From NCBI GenBank assembly GCA_035438805.1, contig DAORJA010000028.1, positions 1 through 12,263 on the forward strand: 12,263 nucleotides of DNA, read 5' to 3'. The DNA comes from UBA922 sp035438805. GTDB taxonomy: Bacteria; Patescibacteriota; Patescibacteriia; Magasanikbacterales; UBA922. Below the pieces are notes generated by a model. That model did no database searches. It was given only the letters and a program-made list of their open reading frames with translations, and had not been told where the DNA came from. A program made the translations under genes and the position numbers. Shown piece by piece: positions 1-6,392 of the stretch. Within the stretch, counting starts at the first letter, position 1. Each line of letters starts with the position of its first letter.

Positions 1-18
1 ATAATATCATTTTAGATT

Positions 19-294
19 ATGACTACTGTACCAACCAAACAAACTGCACAACGTCGACGCTTTGAGGGCGTTGTAGTTTCTACCAAAGAAAACAAAACTA
101 TCCACGTGAAGGTTAAGAGTATCAAAACTCATCCTAAGTACGACAAACAGTACAGCCGCGATAAAAAATATGCGGTACATGATGAAAATGCTCAGGCACA
201 TGTGGGGGATACAGTATTGTTTGAAGAATGTCGTCCATTGAGTAAGACTAAACGATGGACGCTGGTAAAAGTTTTGGTACGAGCGCGTTCATAA
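19..294 (+). CDS. rpsQ: 30S ribosomal protein S17 (uS17)
   Basis: This 91-residue protein is S17, a primary 16S rRNA-binding protein of the small subunit with an OB fold. The middle and C-terminal parts match the family closely: VKSIKTHPKYDKQYSRDKKY (about 33-52) and the signature GDTVLFEECRPLSKTKRW (about 63-80). The N-terminus has a short polar extension of about ten residues before RRRFEGVVVS, which is common. The ATG at 19 has no Shine-Dalgarno upstream and is preceded by ATT. The gene stands first in the visible part of the spc cluster, 22 bases before rplN. The L29 gene that normally precedes it lies outside the window. Family assignment is secure. Confidence 0.97.
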   Translation: MTTVPTKQTAQRRRFEGVVVSTKENKTIHVKVKSIKTHPKYDKQYSRDKKYAVHDENAQAHVGDTVLFEECRPLSKTKRWTLVKVLVRARS

Positions 295-316
295 CACATA
301 CAGGTAATTTGTATAT

Positions 317-688
317 ATGATTCAACATAGAAGTATGCTCAGTGTAGCGGATAATAGCGGAGCTAAAAAGCTCATGTGTATTCGCGTACTTGGCGGTTAT
401 CGAAAACGCTTTGCGCAAATTGGCGATATCATTACTTGTAGTGTAAAAGAAGCACTTCCACGTACTCAGGTGAAAAAAGGTGAAGTTGTTCACGCGGTTA
501 TTGTACGCCAGAGAAAAGAATTAAGACGCAAAGATGGTACGTATATTCGATTTGATGAGAATGCAGTTGTTATTATCGACAAAGCATCAGGCGAACCAAA
601 AGGAACACGTATATTTGGACCAGTTGCCCGCGAACTTCGCCAAAAGGGATACCAGCGTATTGTTTCTCTTGCTCCAGAAGTTCTCTAA
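317..688 (+). CDS. rplN: 50S ribosomal protein L14 (uL14)
   Basis: This 123-residue protein is L14, a large-subunit protein that binds 23S rRNA and contributes to the subunit interface. It is full length for the family and collinear with it. The N-terminal MIQHRSMLSVADNSGAKKLM, the LGGYRKR segment, the basic VRQRKELRRKDGTYIRFDEN segment and the C-terminal GTRIFGPVARELR block are all diagnostic. The start ATG lies in a TATATATG context with no Shine-Dalgarno; an isolated AGG lies 12 bases upstream, too weak and too far to count. It is the second gene of the visible operon and is followed 15 bases later by rplX. Confidence 0.98.
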   Translation: MIQHRSMLSVADNSGAKKLMCIRVLGGYRKRFAQIGDIITCSVKEALPRTQVKKGEVVHAVIVRQRKELRRKDGTYIRFDENAVVIIDKASGEPKGTRIFGPVARELRQKGYQRIVSLAPEVL

Positions 689-703
689 AATTCAGAAAAT
701 TAT

Positions 704-1024
704 ATGAAAATAAAGACAGGAGACAACGTAATCGCATTATCAGGAAAAGACCGAGGAAAAACCGGTAAAGTTGTTCAGGTATTGCGCAATAAAGCGACAG
801 CACAGTCATATGTAGTAGTAGAAGGGATTAACGTCCTCAAGAAACATTTGCGAGCTGGCAGACAGGGAGAAAAAGGACAGGTTATTGAATTGCCTTCTCC
901 AATACATATAAGCTCTGTTGCAGTAGTTGATCCTAAGACCAGTAAAGGAACACGCGTAGGATATCGAATTGAAGGAGATACTAAAAAACGTGTTGCAAAA
1001 GGAAGTAATGAAATTATTGGATAA
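704..1024 (+). CDS. rplX: 50S ribosomal protein L24 (uL24)
   Basis: This 106-residue protein is L24, an early-assembly 23S rRNA-binding protein. The N-terminal third is a KOW motif (about residues 4-35) including GDNVIALSGKDRGKTGKVVQ. The central KKHLRAGRQGEKGQVIELPS and the VAVVDPKTSKGTRVGYRIEG segment also match the family. Its length is typical. The ATG at 704 is preceded by TTAT and has no Shine-Dalgarno. It lies between rplN and rplE in standard spc order, with only 8 bases before the rplE start. Confidence 0.97.
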   Translation: MKIKTGDNVIALSGKDRGKTGKVVQVLRNKATAQSYVVVEGINVLKKHLRAGRQGEKGQVIELPSPIHISSVAVVDPKTSKGTRVGYRIEGDTKKRVAKGSNEIIG

Positions 1025-1032
1025 TTTTGTAT

Positions 1033-1578
1033 ATGAAATCATCATTGTATCAACTCTATAAAACTCAGGTAGTTCCAAAGCTCAAAGAGAGAATGGGATA
1101 TACTAATGTAATGCAGATTCCTCGTATCACTAAGGTTGTGCTTAATGTTGGATACGGAAAGCGCGCAAAAGAAAATGCATTCATTGAGCGAGTTGAAGAA
1201 ACTCTGCGCCGAATTGCAGGTCAAAAGCCAGTTCGCAATAAAGCGAAGAAATCTATCTCGAACTTTAAACTTCGAGAAGGGACTGAGATCGGATCATCGG
1301 TGACCGTTCGAGGAGACCACATGTATGATTTTCTATACAAGCTTATTCATTTGACGCTTCCTCGCGTACGAGATTTTCGAGGTTTGAATCCAAAGAGTTT
1401 TGATGGTAAAGGAAACTACACGATTGGATTCAAGGAACATCTTGCATTCCCTGAAATCGGTGGAGATTCAGCTGACCAGATCCACGGACTTGAAATGACG
1501 ATTTCGACCACTGCTACTACGAATGATGAAGGTCGCGCATTACTTGAGGAGCTTGGATTCCCTTTCAGAAAGAAATAA
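1033..1578 (+). CDS. rplE: 50S ribosomal protein L5 (uL5)
   Basis: This is L5, a 5S rRNA-binding protein of the central protuberance. I place the start at the ATG at 1033, giving 181 residues beginning MKSSLYQLYK. An in-frame TTG two codons earlier (1027) is possible but unlikely, because the TAT-ATG context at 1033 matches neighbouring genes. Family landmarks are IPRITKVVLNVGYG (about 29-42), GQKPVRNKAKKSISNFKLRE (about 63-82), GSSVTVRG and LPRVRDFRGLNPKSFDGKGN (about 109-128). The C-terminus ends in EELGFPFRKK. Length is usual. rpsN follows 13 bases after the stop. Confidence 0.97.
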   Translation: MKSSLYQLYKTQVVPKLKERMGYTNVMQIPRITKVVLNVGYGKRAKENAFIERVEETLRRIAGQKPVRNKAKKSISNFKLREGTEIGSSVTVRGDHMYDFLYKLIHLTLPRVRDFRGLNPKSFDGKGNYTIGFKEHLAFPEIGGDSADQIHGLEMTISTTATTNDEGRALLEELGFPFRKK

Positions 1579-1591
1579 ATTATTTACGGTT

Positions 1592-1777
1592 ATGGCAACA
1601 CAGGCACAGATTTCAAAATCAGCAAAAAAACCAAAATTCAGCACACGCGTTGTACGCAGATGCTGGCATTGTGGTCGCAAGCGCGGATATATGCGCAAAT
1701 TCAAATTGTGCAGAATCTGTTTCCGAGAGCTTGCAAATAAAGCAGCGCTCCCTGGCGTACGAAAGTCGAGCTGGTAA
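1592..1777 (+). CDS. rpsZ: 30S ribosomal protein S14, zinc-binding type (uS14)
   Basis: This is the short, zinc-binding form of S14 (61 residues), a small-subunit head protein. Two CxxC pairs, Cys24/Cys27 in CWHCGRKRGYMRKF and Cys40/Cys43 in LCRICFRE, form the zinc ribbon. The C-terminal LPGVRKSSW matches the family ending. The reading frame stays open further upstream into rplE, but that would add a non-homologous N-terminus overlapping L5 by 56 bases; the ATG at 1592 gives the normal length. There is no Shine-Dalgarno (context ACGGTT-ATG). The C+ form usually does not need a second copy, and no C- copy is in this window. Confidence 0.96.
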   Translation: MATQAQISKSAKKPKFSTRVVRRCWHCGRKRGYMRKFKLCRICFRELANKAALPGVRKSSW

Positions 1778-1812
1778 GCCTGACAATATCCTAAACTAAT
1801 TATCAATTACGT

Positions 1813-2202
1813 ATGATGACTGACCCTATCGCAGACATGCTCACACGAATCAGAAACGCGCATCAATCGCGAAAGAAACGTGTGCTCGTACCCTTTTCTC
1901 GGGTAAAATTTGCGATTGCTCAAATCCTTAAGGACCAAGGCTACATTGATGCTGTAACCACTGAAGAAGGAATGCCAAAAATGCTGGCTCTTGATTTGAA
2001 GTATGCTGGAGGAGCTCCTGCGATCACTTCTATTACTCGTGAAAGTACTCCTGGACATCGCATGTACCGCGGAGCAGAAGAGTTGCCAAAAGTATTGAAT
2101 GGATTTGGTATCGCGATTGTTTCAACTAGTCATGGAATCATGACCGCAAAAGATGCTCAGAAGAAAGGCGTTGGCGGAGAAGTACTTTGCTCAGTATACT
2201 AA
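1813..2202 (+). CDS. rpsH: 30S ribosomal protein S8 (uS8)
   Basis: This 129-residue protein is S8, a primary binder of the central domain of 16S rRNA and, in Escherichia coli, the translational repressor of the spc operon. The N-terminal MTDPIADMLTRIRNAH is diagnostic, and the C-terminal VSTSHGIMTAKDAQKKGVGG segment forms the rRNA-binding core. There are two adjacent ATG codons (1813 and 1816); either could be used. The region upstream (1778-1812) is 35 bases of AT-rich sequence without a gene or a Shine-Dalgarno. I see no clear S8-binding RNA mimic near rplE, so E. coli-type autoregulation cannot be claimed here. Confidence 0.97.
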   Translation: MMTDPIADMLTRIRNAHQSRKKRVLVPFSRVKFAIAQILKDQGYIDAVTTEEGMPKMLALDLKYAGGAPAITSITRESTPGHRMYRGAEELPKVLNGFGIAIVSTSHGIMTAKDAQKKGVGGEVLCSVY

Positions 2203-2222
2203 TAGCACCTATTTAGACTTAT

Positions 2223-2771
2223 ATGTCACGTATTGGAAAACAACAACTCAGCATTCCTCAGGGAGTAGACGTAACCGTTCAGGATGGCGCAATTTTGGTT
2301 AAAGGGCCAAAAGGAACACTTAAAAGAACTTTGCATACTGCAGTTGCAGTTACTGTAGAAAATGGAATCGTAAGTGTTTCAGTTAAGCATCCTGAAGAAA
2401 AATATGAACGCTCTTTGTGGGGAACATTTGCTGCACACATCAAAAACATGATTGATGGAGTAACTAAAGGCTTTGAAAAGAAGCTTGAAGTAAACGGAGT
2501 AGGTTTCCGAGTTGCTATGCAAGGGAAGGACATTAAGCTTGAAATTGGTTTTTCACATTCAGTCGTGTACAAAGTACCTGCTGAAGTTACTGCAACAGTA
2601 GAAAAAAACATTATTACACTCGTAAGCGCTGATGTTGAAATGCTTGGTAAAACTGCATCTGAAATTCGCGCATTGAAAAAGCCTGAGCCATATAAAGGTA
2701 AAGGTATCAAATACCTTGATGAGGTTGTCCGACGCAAAGCAGGTAAGACTGCAAGCGCAGGTAAAGAATAA
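2223..2771 (+). CDS. rplF: 50S ribosomal protein L6 (uL6)
   Basis: This 182-residue protein is L6, a large-subunit protein near the factor-binding site. It shows the MSRIGKQQLSIPQGV start, two tandem alpha/beta repeats (about 11-82 and 90-164), LEVNGVGFRVAMQGKDIKLE in the middle and the diagnostic KKPEPYKGKGIKYLDEVVRR near the end. A short Lys/Ala tail follows (AGKTASAGKE). The ATG at 2223 follows CTTAT with no Shine-Dalgarno. It lies 20 bases after rpsH and 10 before rplR. Confidence 0.97.
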   Translation: MSRIGKQQLSIPQGVDVTVQDGAILVKGPKGTLKRTLHTAVAVTVENGIVSVSVKHPEEKYERSLWGTFAAHIKNMIDGVTKGFEKKLEVNGVGFRVAMQGKDIKLEIGFSHSVVYKVPAEVTATVEKNIITLVSADVEMLGKTASEIRALKKPEPYKGKGIKYLDEVVRRKAGKTASAGKE

Positions 2772-2781
2772 TATCTAGTAT

Positions 2782-3156
2782 ATGAAACAAGCTAATACAC
2801 GCAGCGCATATCGCGTGCGACGACACAACAGAATTCGCAAACAAGTAATTGGTACAGCCGAAAGACCACGTCTTTCAGTATACCGAAGTTTACTTAGTAT
2901 GTACGGACAGCTTATTGACGACACCAAGAGTGTTACATTAGCTGGTGTTTCAAGTACTGGTACACTCACTACCACAGCTGATGCAGGAGAGCGAAAAGGA
3001 AAAACAAAACTCGCGTATCTTCTTGGACATGAGATTGCTCTCAAAGCAAAAGAAAAAAATATTACTCACGTGGTATTTGACCGCGGAGGCTTCACCTATC
3101 ATGGACGCATTGCTGCGTTTGCAGATGGAGCACGAGATGGCGGGCTCACATTCTAA
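2782..3156 (+). CDS. rplR: 50S ribosomal protein L18 (uL18)
   Basis: This 124-residue protein is L18, which with L5 binds 5S rRNA in the central protuberance. The basic N-terminus (YRVRRHNRIRKQVIG, about 10-24), the PRLSVYRS segment and the C-terminal VVFDRGGFTYHGRIAAFADG block are the family signatures; the protein ends in GARDGGLTF. The start ATG lies in an AGTAT-ATG context without a Shine-Dalgarno. A gap of 18 bases separates it from rpsE. Length is typical. Confidence 0.97.
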   Translation: MKQANTRSAYRVRRHNRIRKQVIGTAERPRLSVYRSLLSMYGQLIDDTKSVTLAGVSSTGTLTTTADAGERKGKTKLAYLLGHEIALKAKEKNITHVVFDRGGFTYHGRIAAFADGARDGGLTF

Positions 3157-3174
3157 CCATTTAAGACTAGCTAT

Positions 3175-3822
3175 ATGTCTAATCAAAAACGAAATGAACG
3201 TGGCAGCCGCATGCCTAAAGAAAAGCCTGAGTTTGACCAGACTATTGTTGATCTTGCGCGCGTAACCCGTGTTACCAAAGGTGGAAAACATATGAGTTTC
3301 CGAGCTTGTGTCCTTATTGGAGACCGAAAAGGACGAGTAGCATACGGAATTGAAAAAGGAAAAGACGTTCAGATTGCTGTTGATAAAGCAGTAAATCAAG
3401 CAAAGAAAAATATCCTTACCGTGCCTATTTTTAATGGTACAATTCCTCATCGCGTTGAAGCAAAATTCAAAGCTGGAAAAATCATGATCAAGCCAGCTCC
3501 AAAAGGTTCTGGTATCATCGCTGGAAGTGCAGTACGCATGGTCCTTGATCTTGCAGGTGTAGGAAACGCATCAGGAAAAATTTTGGGAAAAACTAATAAT
3601 AAAGTCGTGAACGTAAAAGCTACTTTTGAAGCTTTGAAAAAATTCAAAGTACAAGCAGTTCGAACACTTTCACATCAACGTCCTGCATCAGAGACTCCTA
3701 CATCTCCAGCTTCTACTGAACCCGTAAAACCTGAAGTTACTGAAGATTCTATCAAGCGAAAACCTCGAGCTGCTGGAGTTAAAAAAGCAGCTTCAAAAAA
3801 AGCTGCCGAATCAGTAGCTTAG
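3175..3822 (+). CDS. rpsE: 30S ribosomal protein S5 (uS5) with C-terminal extension
   Basis: This is S5, a small-subunit protein near the mRNA entry channel that affects decoding accuracy. The N-terminal double-stranded-RNA-binding-like domain spans about residues 20-83 (including VTRVTKGGKHMSFRACVLIG), and the C-terminal domain about 90-160 (including KPAPKGSGIIAGSAVRMVLD and LGKTNNKVVNVKATFEALK). At 215 residues it is about 50 longer than the usual 165. The excess is a low-complexity Pro/Thr/Ser then Lys/Ala tail (about 167-215). An internal ATG at 3211 could give a slightly shorter N-terminus. rpmD (L30), which normally follows rpsE, is absent; L15 comes next after 27 bases. Confidence 0.96.
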   Translation: MSNQKRNERGSRMPKEKPEFDQTIVDLARVTRVTKGGKHMSFRACVLIGDRKGRVAYGIEKGKDVQIAVDKAVNQAKKNILTVPIFNGTIPHRVEAKFKAGKIMIKPAPKGSGIIAGSAVRMVLDLAGVGNASGKILGKTNNKVVNVKATFEALKKFKVQAVRTLSHQRPASETPTSPASTEPVKPEVTEDSIKRKPRAAGVKKAASKKAAESVA

Positions 3823-3835
3823 TATAAGGCATTTC

Positions 3836-3841
3836 TATAAT
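3836..3841 (+). promoter_or_regulatory. possible internal -10 element before rplO
   Basis: A perfect TATAAT hexamer sits between rpsE and rplO, with its last base 8 bases before the L15 start codon. If it is a real -10, transcription would begin at about 3848, within a base or two of the ATG. I see no good -35 at 17 bases and the whole gap is AT-rich, so chance occurrence is quite possible. Confidence 0.25.
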
Positions 3842-3849
3842 TTTTTTGT

Positions 3850-4284
3850 ATGTTAACCCCTTCAACAATTAGTTCACGAGGCCGCAAACGAAACACTAAA
3901 CGTGTGGGTCGTGGTAATGGAAGCGGAAAGGGAAGCTATTCTACACGTGGTGTCAAAGGACAGAAAGCTCGAACCGGTGCGAGTGGTATTATGCGTCGCG
4001 CGTTTAAAGCTCAGCTTCAAAAAGTTCCTAAATCTCGTGGTTTTACATCAAGCGCCCTCAAACCAGAAACAGTATCTCTTACTCAATTGAATACCGTAGC
4101 GGCTACGGTGTCTGAAATCACCCCATACGTACTTAAAGCTCATGGCATTATCAATAATGTACGAGCTGGAGTAAAAGTTGTAGGCACTGGTGAACTCACT
4201 CAAAAAGTAGTATTACACGATTGTCTCGCTACAAAGACTGCATTACAAGCCATTGAAAAGGCTGGAGGAAAATTGGTACTGTAA
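3850..4284 (+). CDS. rplO: 50S ribosomal protein L15 (uL15)
   Basis: This 144-residue protein is L15, a late-assembly large-subunit protein. The Gly/Arg-rich N-terminal part, RVGRGNGSGKGSYSTRGVKG followed by QKARTG (about 18-43), is the family's extended rRNA-binding arm. The globular C-terminal half includes KVVGTGELTQKVVLHDC and ends LQAIEKAGGKLVL. The ATG at 3850 follows TTTGT. It takes the place directly after rpsE where L30 would normally intervene. Its stop codon is part of a perfect hairpin that precedes secY. Confidence 0.96.
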   Translation: MLTPSTISSRGRKRNTKRVGRGNGSGKGSYSTRGVKGQKARTGASGIMRRAFKAQLQKVPKSRGFTSSALKPETVSLTQLNTVAATVSEITPYVLKAHGIINNVRAGVKVVGTGELTQKVVLHDCLATKTALQAIEKAGGKLVL

Positions 4285-4304
4285 TTCCGACACCCGTCGG
4301 AATT
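4283..4304 (+). terminator. 9-bp hairpin between rplO and secY (attenuator or processing site)
   Basis: A perfect inverted repeat, AATTCCGAC (4283-4291), loop ACCC, GTCGGAATT (4296-4304), begins inside the L15 stop codon. It is not followed by a T tract (ATTGCC comes next), so it is not a canonical intrinsic terminator. It could be a partial attenuator that lowers secY relative to the ribosomal proteins, an RNase processing barrier, or an mRNA 3'-end stabiliser. The structure is clear from sequence; the role is inference. Confidence 0.5.
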
Positions 4305-4336
4305 ATTGCCTTTAAACCAGGTAACCCGTAATTTAT

Positions 4337-5608
4337 ATGTGGCAAAAAATACGTCGAATTTGGACTATTCCTGATATCCGCAACCGTGTACTCTTTGTAT
4401 TTGCAATGCTTGTTATATTCCGATTGGCAGCACACATTCCAGTTCCAGGTGTAAATACTGAGGGTTTGCGCCAATTTCTTGCAGGGAATCAAATTCTTGG
4501 ACTTCTTAATATTTTTTCAGGCGGCACCATTGCAAATTTTTCTATTGTGATGCTTGGTGTAGCTCCATACATTACTGCTTCAATTATCTTCCAGCTTTTG
4601 ACGCTTGTTGTTCCATATTTTGAAGAACTTTCAAAAGAAGGAGAAAGCGGACAGCAGAAGATCAATATGTATACCAGAATCGCCGCAGTACCTCTTGGGT
4701 TACTCCAGGCGTATGGTACGATCAAACTTTTGCATCAGTCTCAGTTTGCTATCATGGGCGATCTTACAACCTTTAAGTACATCTCGATCATGATAACTAT
4801 TACTGCAGGAAGTATTTTTCTCATGTGGATTGGCGAACTTATTACTGAAAAAAATGTGGGAAATGGTATTTCTTTGCTTATTTTCTCAGGTATCGTTGCA
4901 TCGCTCCCATCTACTATACAGACTGCAATTATCAATTATGACTCTTCACAACTCTACCTCTATCTCTTGTTTGCTGCAATTTCAATTGCGACAATTGTTG
5001 GTGTGGTATATGTGAATGAAGGTCAGCGCAATATTCCCGTAAGTTATGCGCGACAAAATCAGGGTACTCGATCATTTGGCGGTATGACAAACTTTTTGCC
5101 ACTTCGAATCAATATGGCAGGAGTTGTACCGATCATCTTTGCTGTGTCTATGGTATTGTTCCCTCCAATGGTTTCACAATTTTTTGTCAATCGAGGAGGA
5201 TTTATAGGATCAGCTGCGACTACCATTATTACTGTTTTTAACAATCAATTATTTTACGGAATTATCTATTTTGTCTTAGTATTTGGCTTTACGTATTTCT
5301 ATACTTCTGTTGTGTTTAATCCGAATAAGATGGCTGAGAATTTGCAGCGTCAGGGCGCATTCATCCTGGGTATTCGTCCAGGCAAACAGACTGAAGAGTA
5401 CTTGCAAAAAACCATGACTAAACTATTATTTTCAGGTGCGTTATTCTTGGGTATCATTGCAGTGTTGCCACTTATTGCAAAGGCGTTTACTGGCTCACAA
5501 GGGTTGGTAATCGGCGGAACGAGTCTCCTCATTGTTGTATCTGTTGCAGTCGAAACTACTAAGCAAATTGAGTCTCAACTCAAGATGCACGAATACGATC
5601 ATGTATAG
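4337..5608 (+). CDS. secY: protein translocase subunit SecY
   Basis: This 423-residue protein is SecY, the channel of the SecYEG translocon in the inner membrane. About ten hydrophobic segments are visible, near residues 17-35, 65-95 (plug and TM2), 113-133, 147-167, 177-198, 205-226, 258-280, 305-326, 361-383 and 389-407. Diagnostic motifs are HIPVPGVNTEGL (33-44), ITEKNVGNGISLLIFSGI (169-186), the cytosolic-loop RNIPVSYARQ (231-240) whose Arg region contacts SecA or the ribosome, RINMAGVVPIIFA (257-269) and NPNKMAENLQRQGAFILGIR (328-347). Length is typical. It is the last gene of the spc block and is followed by a strong terminator. The ATG context is TTTAT-ATG, again without a Shine-Dalgarno. 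Confidence 0.98.
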   Translation: MWQKIRRIWTIPDIRNRVLFVFAMLVIFRLAAHIPVPGVNTEGLRQFLAGNQILGLLNIFSGGTIANFSIVMLGVAPYITASIIFQLLTLVVPYFEELSKEGESGQQKINMYTRIAAVPLGLLQAYGTIKLLHQSQFAIMGDLTTFKYISIMITITAGSIFLMWIGELITEKNVGNGISLLIFSGIVASLPSTIQTAIINYDSSQLYLYLLFAAISIATIVGVVYVNEGQRNIPVSYARQNQGTRSFGGMTNFLPLRINMAGVVPIIFAVSMVLFPPMVSQFFVNRGGFIGSAATTIITVFNNQLFYGIIYFVLVFGFTYFYTSVVFNPNKMAENLQRQGAFILGIRPGKQTEEYLQKTMTKLLFSGALFLGIIAVLPLIAKAFTGSQGLVIGGTSLLIVVSVAVETTKQIESQLKMHEYDHV

Positions 5609-5622
5609 TATACTTACCTTTG

Positions 5623-5658
5623 AACACGCCTTCTGTTATACTTCGAAGGCGTGTTTTT
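5623..5658 (+). terminator. intrinsic terminator after secY
   Basis: AACACGCCTTC (5623-5633) pairs perfectly over 11 bp with GAAGGCGTGTT (5645-5655) around an 11-base loop, and the right arm runs into TTTTT (5654-5658). This is a textbook Rho-independent terminator placed 14 bases after the secY stop, closing the ribosomal operon. The loop contains the -10-like TGTTATACT described separately. Confidence 0.85.
5634..5642 (+). promoter_or_regulatory. extended -10 promoter for adk, inside terminator loop
   Basis: TGTTATACT fits the extended -10 consensus TGnTATAAT with one mismatch. A weak -35 candidate, TTACCT (5614-5619), lies 17 bases upstream. Predicted initiation near 5649 would give adk a leader of about 28 bases that keeps only part of the right terminator arm, so the new transcript could not refold the terminator. 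The same TGnTATACTT string recurs before the CAP gene and the last gene. Promoter activity is inferred. Confidence 0.5.
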
Positions 5659-5676
5659 AGTTGCATTTAATTATTT

Positions 5677-6339
5677 ATGAAAAAAATTATTATCCTTCTC
5701 GGTATTCCAGGTAGCGGAAAAGGCACACAGGCAAAACGTCTTGCACAGCGATTCGGTTTTGGTCATATTTCTACGGGAGATCTATTGCGGACATTTGAAA
5801 AAAATTCTCAAGTCACTCCTGAAGATAAAGTGTTACTCAAAGAAATGAAGGAAGGAAAATTAGTTTCTGATGATTTAATTTACCGACTTGCATTTGAGGC
5901 TATTGATACTTTTTTTGCACACGGACAAGGAGTTGTTCTTGATGGAGCAATCAGGACCGAGAACCAGGCACGCGGATATGAACAGTATTTTGATTCAAAA
6001 AAATTAACTTCCGAATTAGTGACGATTGAAATTTCATTGACTGACGAAGATGGAGCGCTCCGTATTCTCAAACGAAAAGTTTGTGAAACATGTGGCTTTA
6101 TTATTCCATATACTCCACATAATGATACACTTACGACGTGCGAAAAATGTGGGGGTACGCTTGTAAGACGAAGTGATGATACACCCGAAACTGTAGAGAA
6201 ACGTATGAGGGAACAGGGGAATGATGCGGTTCTACCTGTGCGTGAATATTATAAGAAAAAAGGGTTACTCCGTATCGTTGATGGTAATCAAGGTATTGAT
6301 GAAGTTGCAGAAGAGATTGCAGGTATTGTTTCTGAGTAG
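5677..6339 (+). CDS. adk: adenylate kinase, zinc-lid type
   Basis: This 220-residue protein is adenylate kinase (ATP + AMP to 2 ADP), which balances cytosolic adenine nucleotides. The P-loop GIPGSGKGTQ is at 9-18, and the AMP-binding region includes HISTGDLLR (30-38). The lid carries a four-cysteine zinc site, Cys136/Cys139 (CETC) and Cys155/Cys158 (CEKC), as in the long form. The usual LDGFPRT motif reads LDGAIRT (88-94): the AMP-contacting Arg is kept but Phe-Pro is lost. The R-x-D-D-x-x-E-T-V-x-x-R segment (165-176) is also present. It commonly follows secY in bacteria. It is separated from secY by a terminator and probably has its own promoter. The start is the ATG at 5677, without a Shine-Dalgarno. 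Confidence 0.95.
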   Translation: MKKIIILLGIPGSGKGTQAKRLAQRFGFGHISTGDLLRTFEKNSQVTPEDKVLLKEMKEGKLVSDDLIYRLAFEAIDTFFAHGQGVVLDGAIRTENQARGYEQYFDSKKLTSELVTIEISLTDEDGALRILKRKVCETCGFIIPYTPHNDTLTTCEKCGGTLVRRSDDTPETVEKRMREQGNDAVLPVREYYKKKGLLRIVDGNQGIDEVAEEIAGIVSE

Positions 6340-6341
6340 AA

Positions 6342-6376
6342 TTTTTGTAACTTTTTTATTTAAAATATGCTATACT
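6342..6376 (+). promoter_or_regulatory. promoter for the CAP-domain gene
   Basis: TGCTATACT (6368-6376) is an extended -10. Upstream, TTTTTGTA (6342-6349) lies exactly 21 bases before TATACT. The same TTTTTGTA-N21-TATACTT arrangement recurs before the last gene of the window. A TTG-type -35 here would have a long 20-base spacer, so the extended -10 probably does most of the work. Initiation is expected near 6383, past the first ATG (6378) but before the one at 6393. Confidence 0.5.
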
Positions 6377-6390
6377 TATGGCATATTTTT
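6362..6390 (+). terminator. inverted repeat with T tract after adk, containing a promoter -10
   Basis: AAAATATGC (6362-6370) and GCATATTTT (6381-6389) are perfect 9-bp complements around a ten-base loop, and the right arm runs into TTTTT (6386-6390). It lies 22 bases after the adk stop and could act as an AT-rich intrinsic terminator. The TATACT of the next promoter is the first six bases of the loop. The stem is weak (two G-C pairs), so termination may be partial. It could instead be a regulator-binding palindrome centred on the -10. Confidence 0.45.
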
Positions 6391-6392
6391 GT

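Noticed and set aside
1..18. Possible end of rpmC (L29) upstream of rpsQ
   Set aside because: Stop codons occur in two frames (2-4 and 13-15), but too few codons are visible to identify any protein.
2195..2200. TATACT near the rpsH stop as a promoter for rplF
   Set aside because: There is no extended TG, a poor -35, and no hairpin. It lies inside the continuous ribosomal operon.
2279..2737. 152-codon open frame on the minus strand opposite rplF
   Set aside because: It lies wholly inside L6, has Ser/Thr/Pro-rich composition typical of antisense shadows and no recognisable domain.
2950..3450. 166-codon open frame on the minus strand opposite rplR and rpsE
   Set aside because: It is antisense to two certain ribosomal genes, is rich in Ser/Phe/Cys with no motif, and has no supporting context.
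4093..4109. Inverted repeat ACCGTAGC-G-GCTACGGT inside rplO
   Set aside because: It encodes the normal L15 residues TVAAT. The loop would be almost absent and there is no terminator or repeat context, so chance codon use is the simpler reading.
5609..5614. First TATACT after secY as a second adk promoter
   Set aside because: It lacks the TG extension and lies upstream of the terminator, so its transcripts would be stopped before adk.
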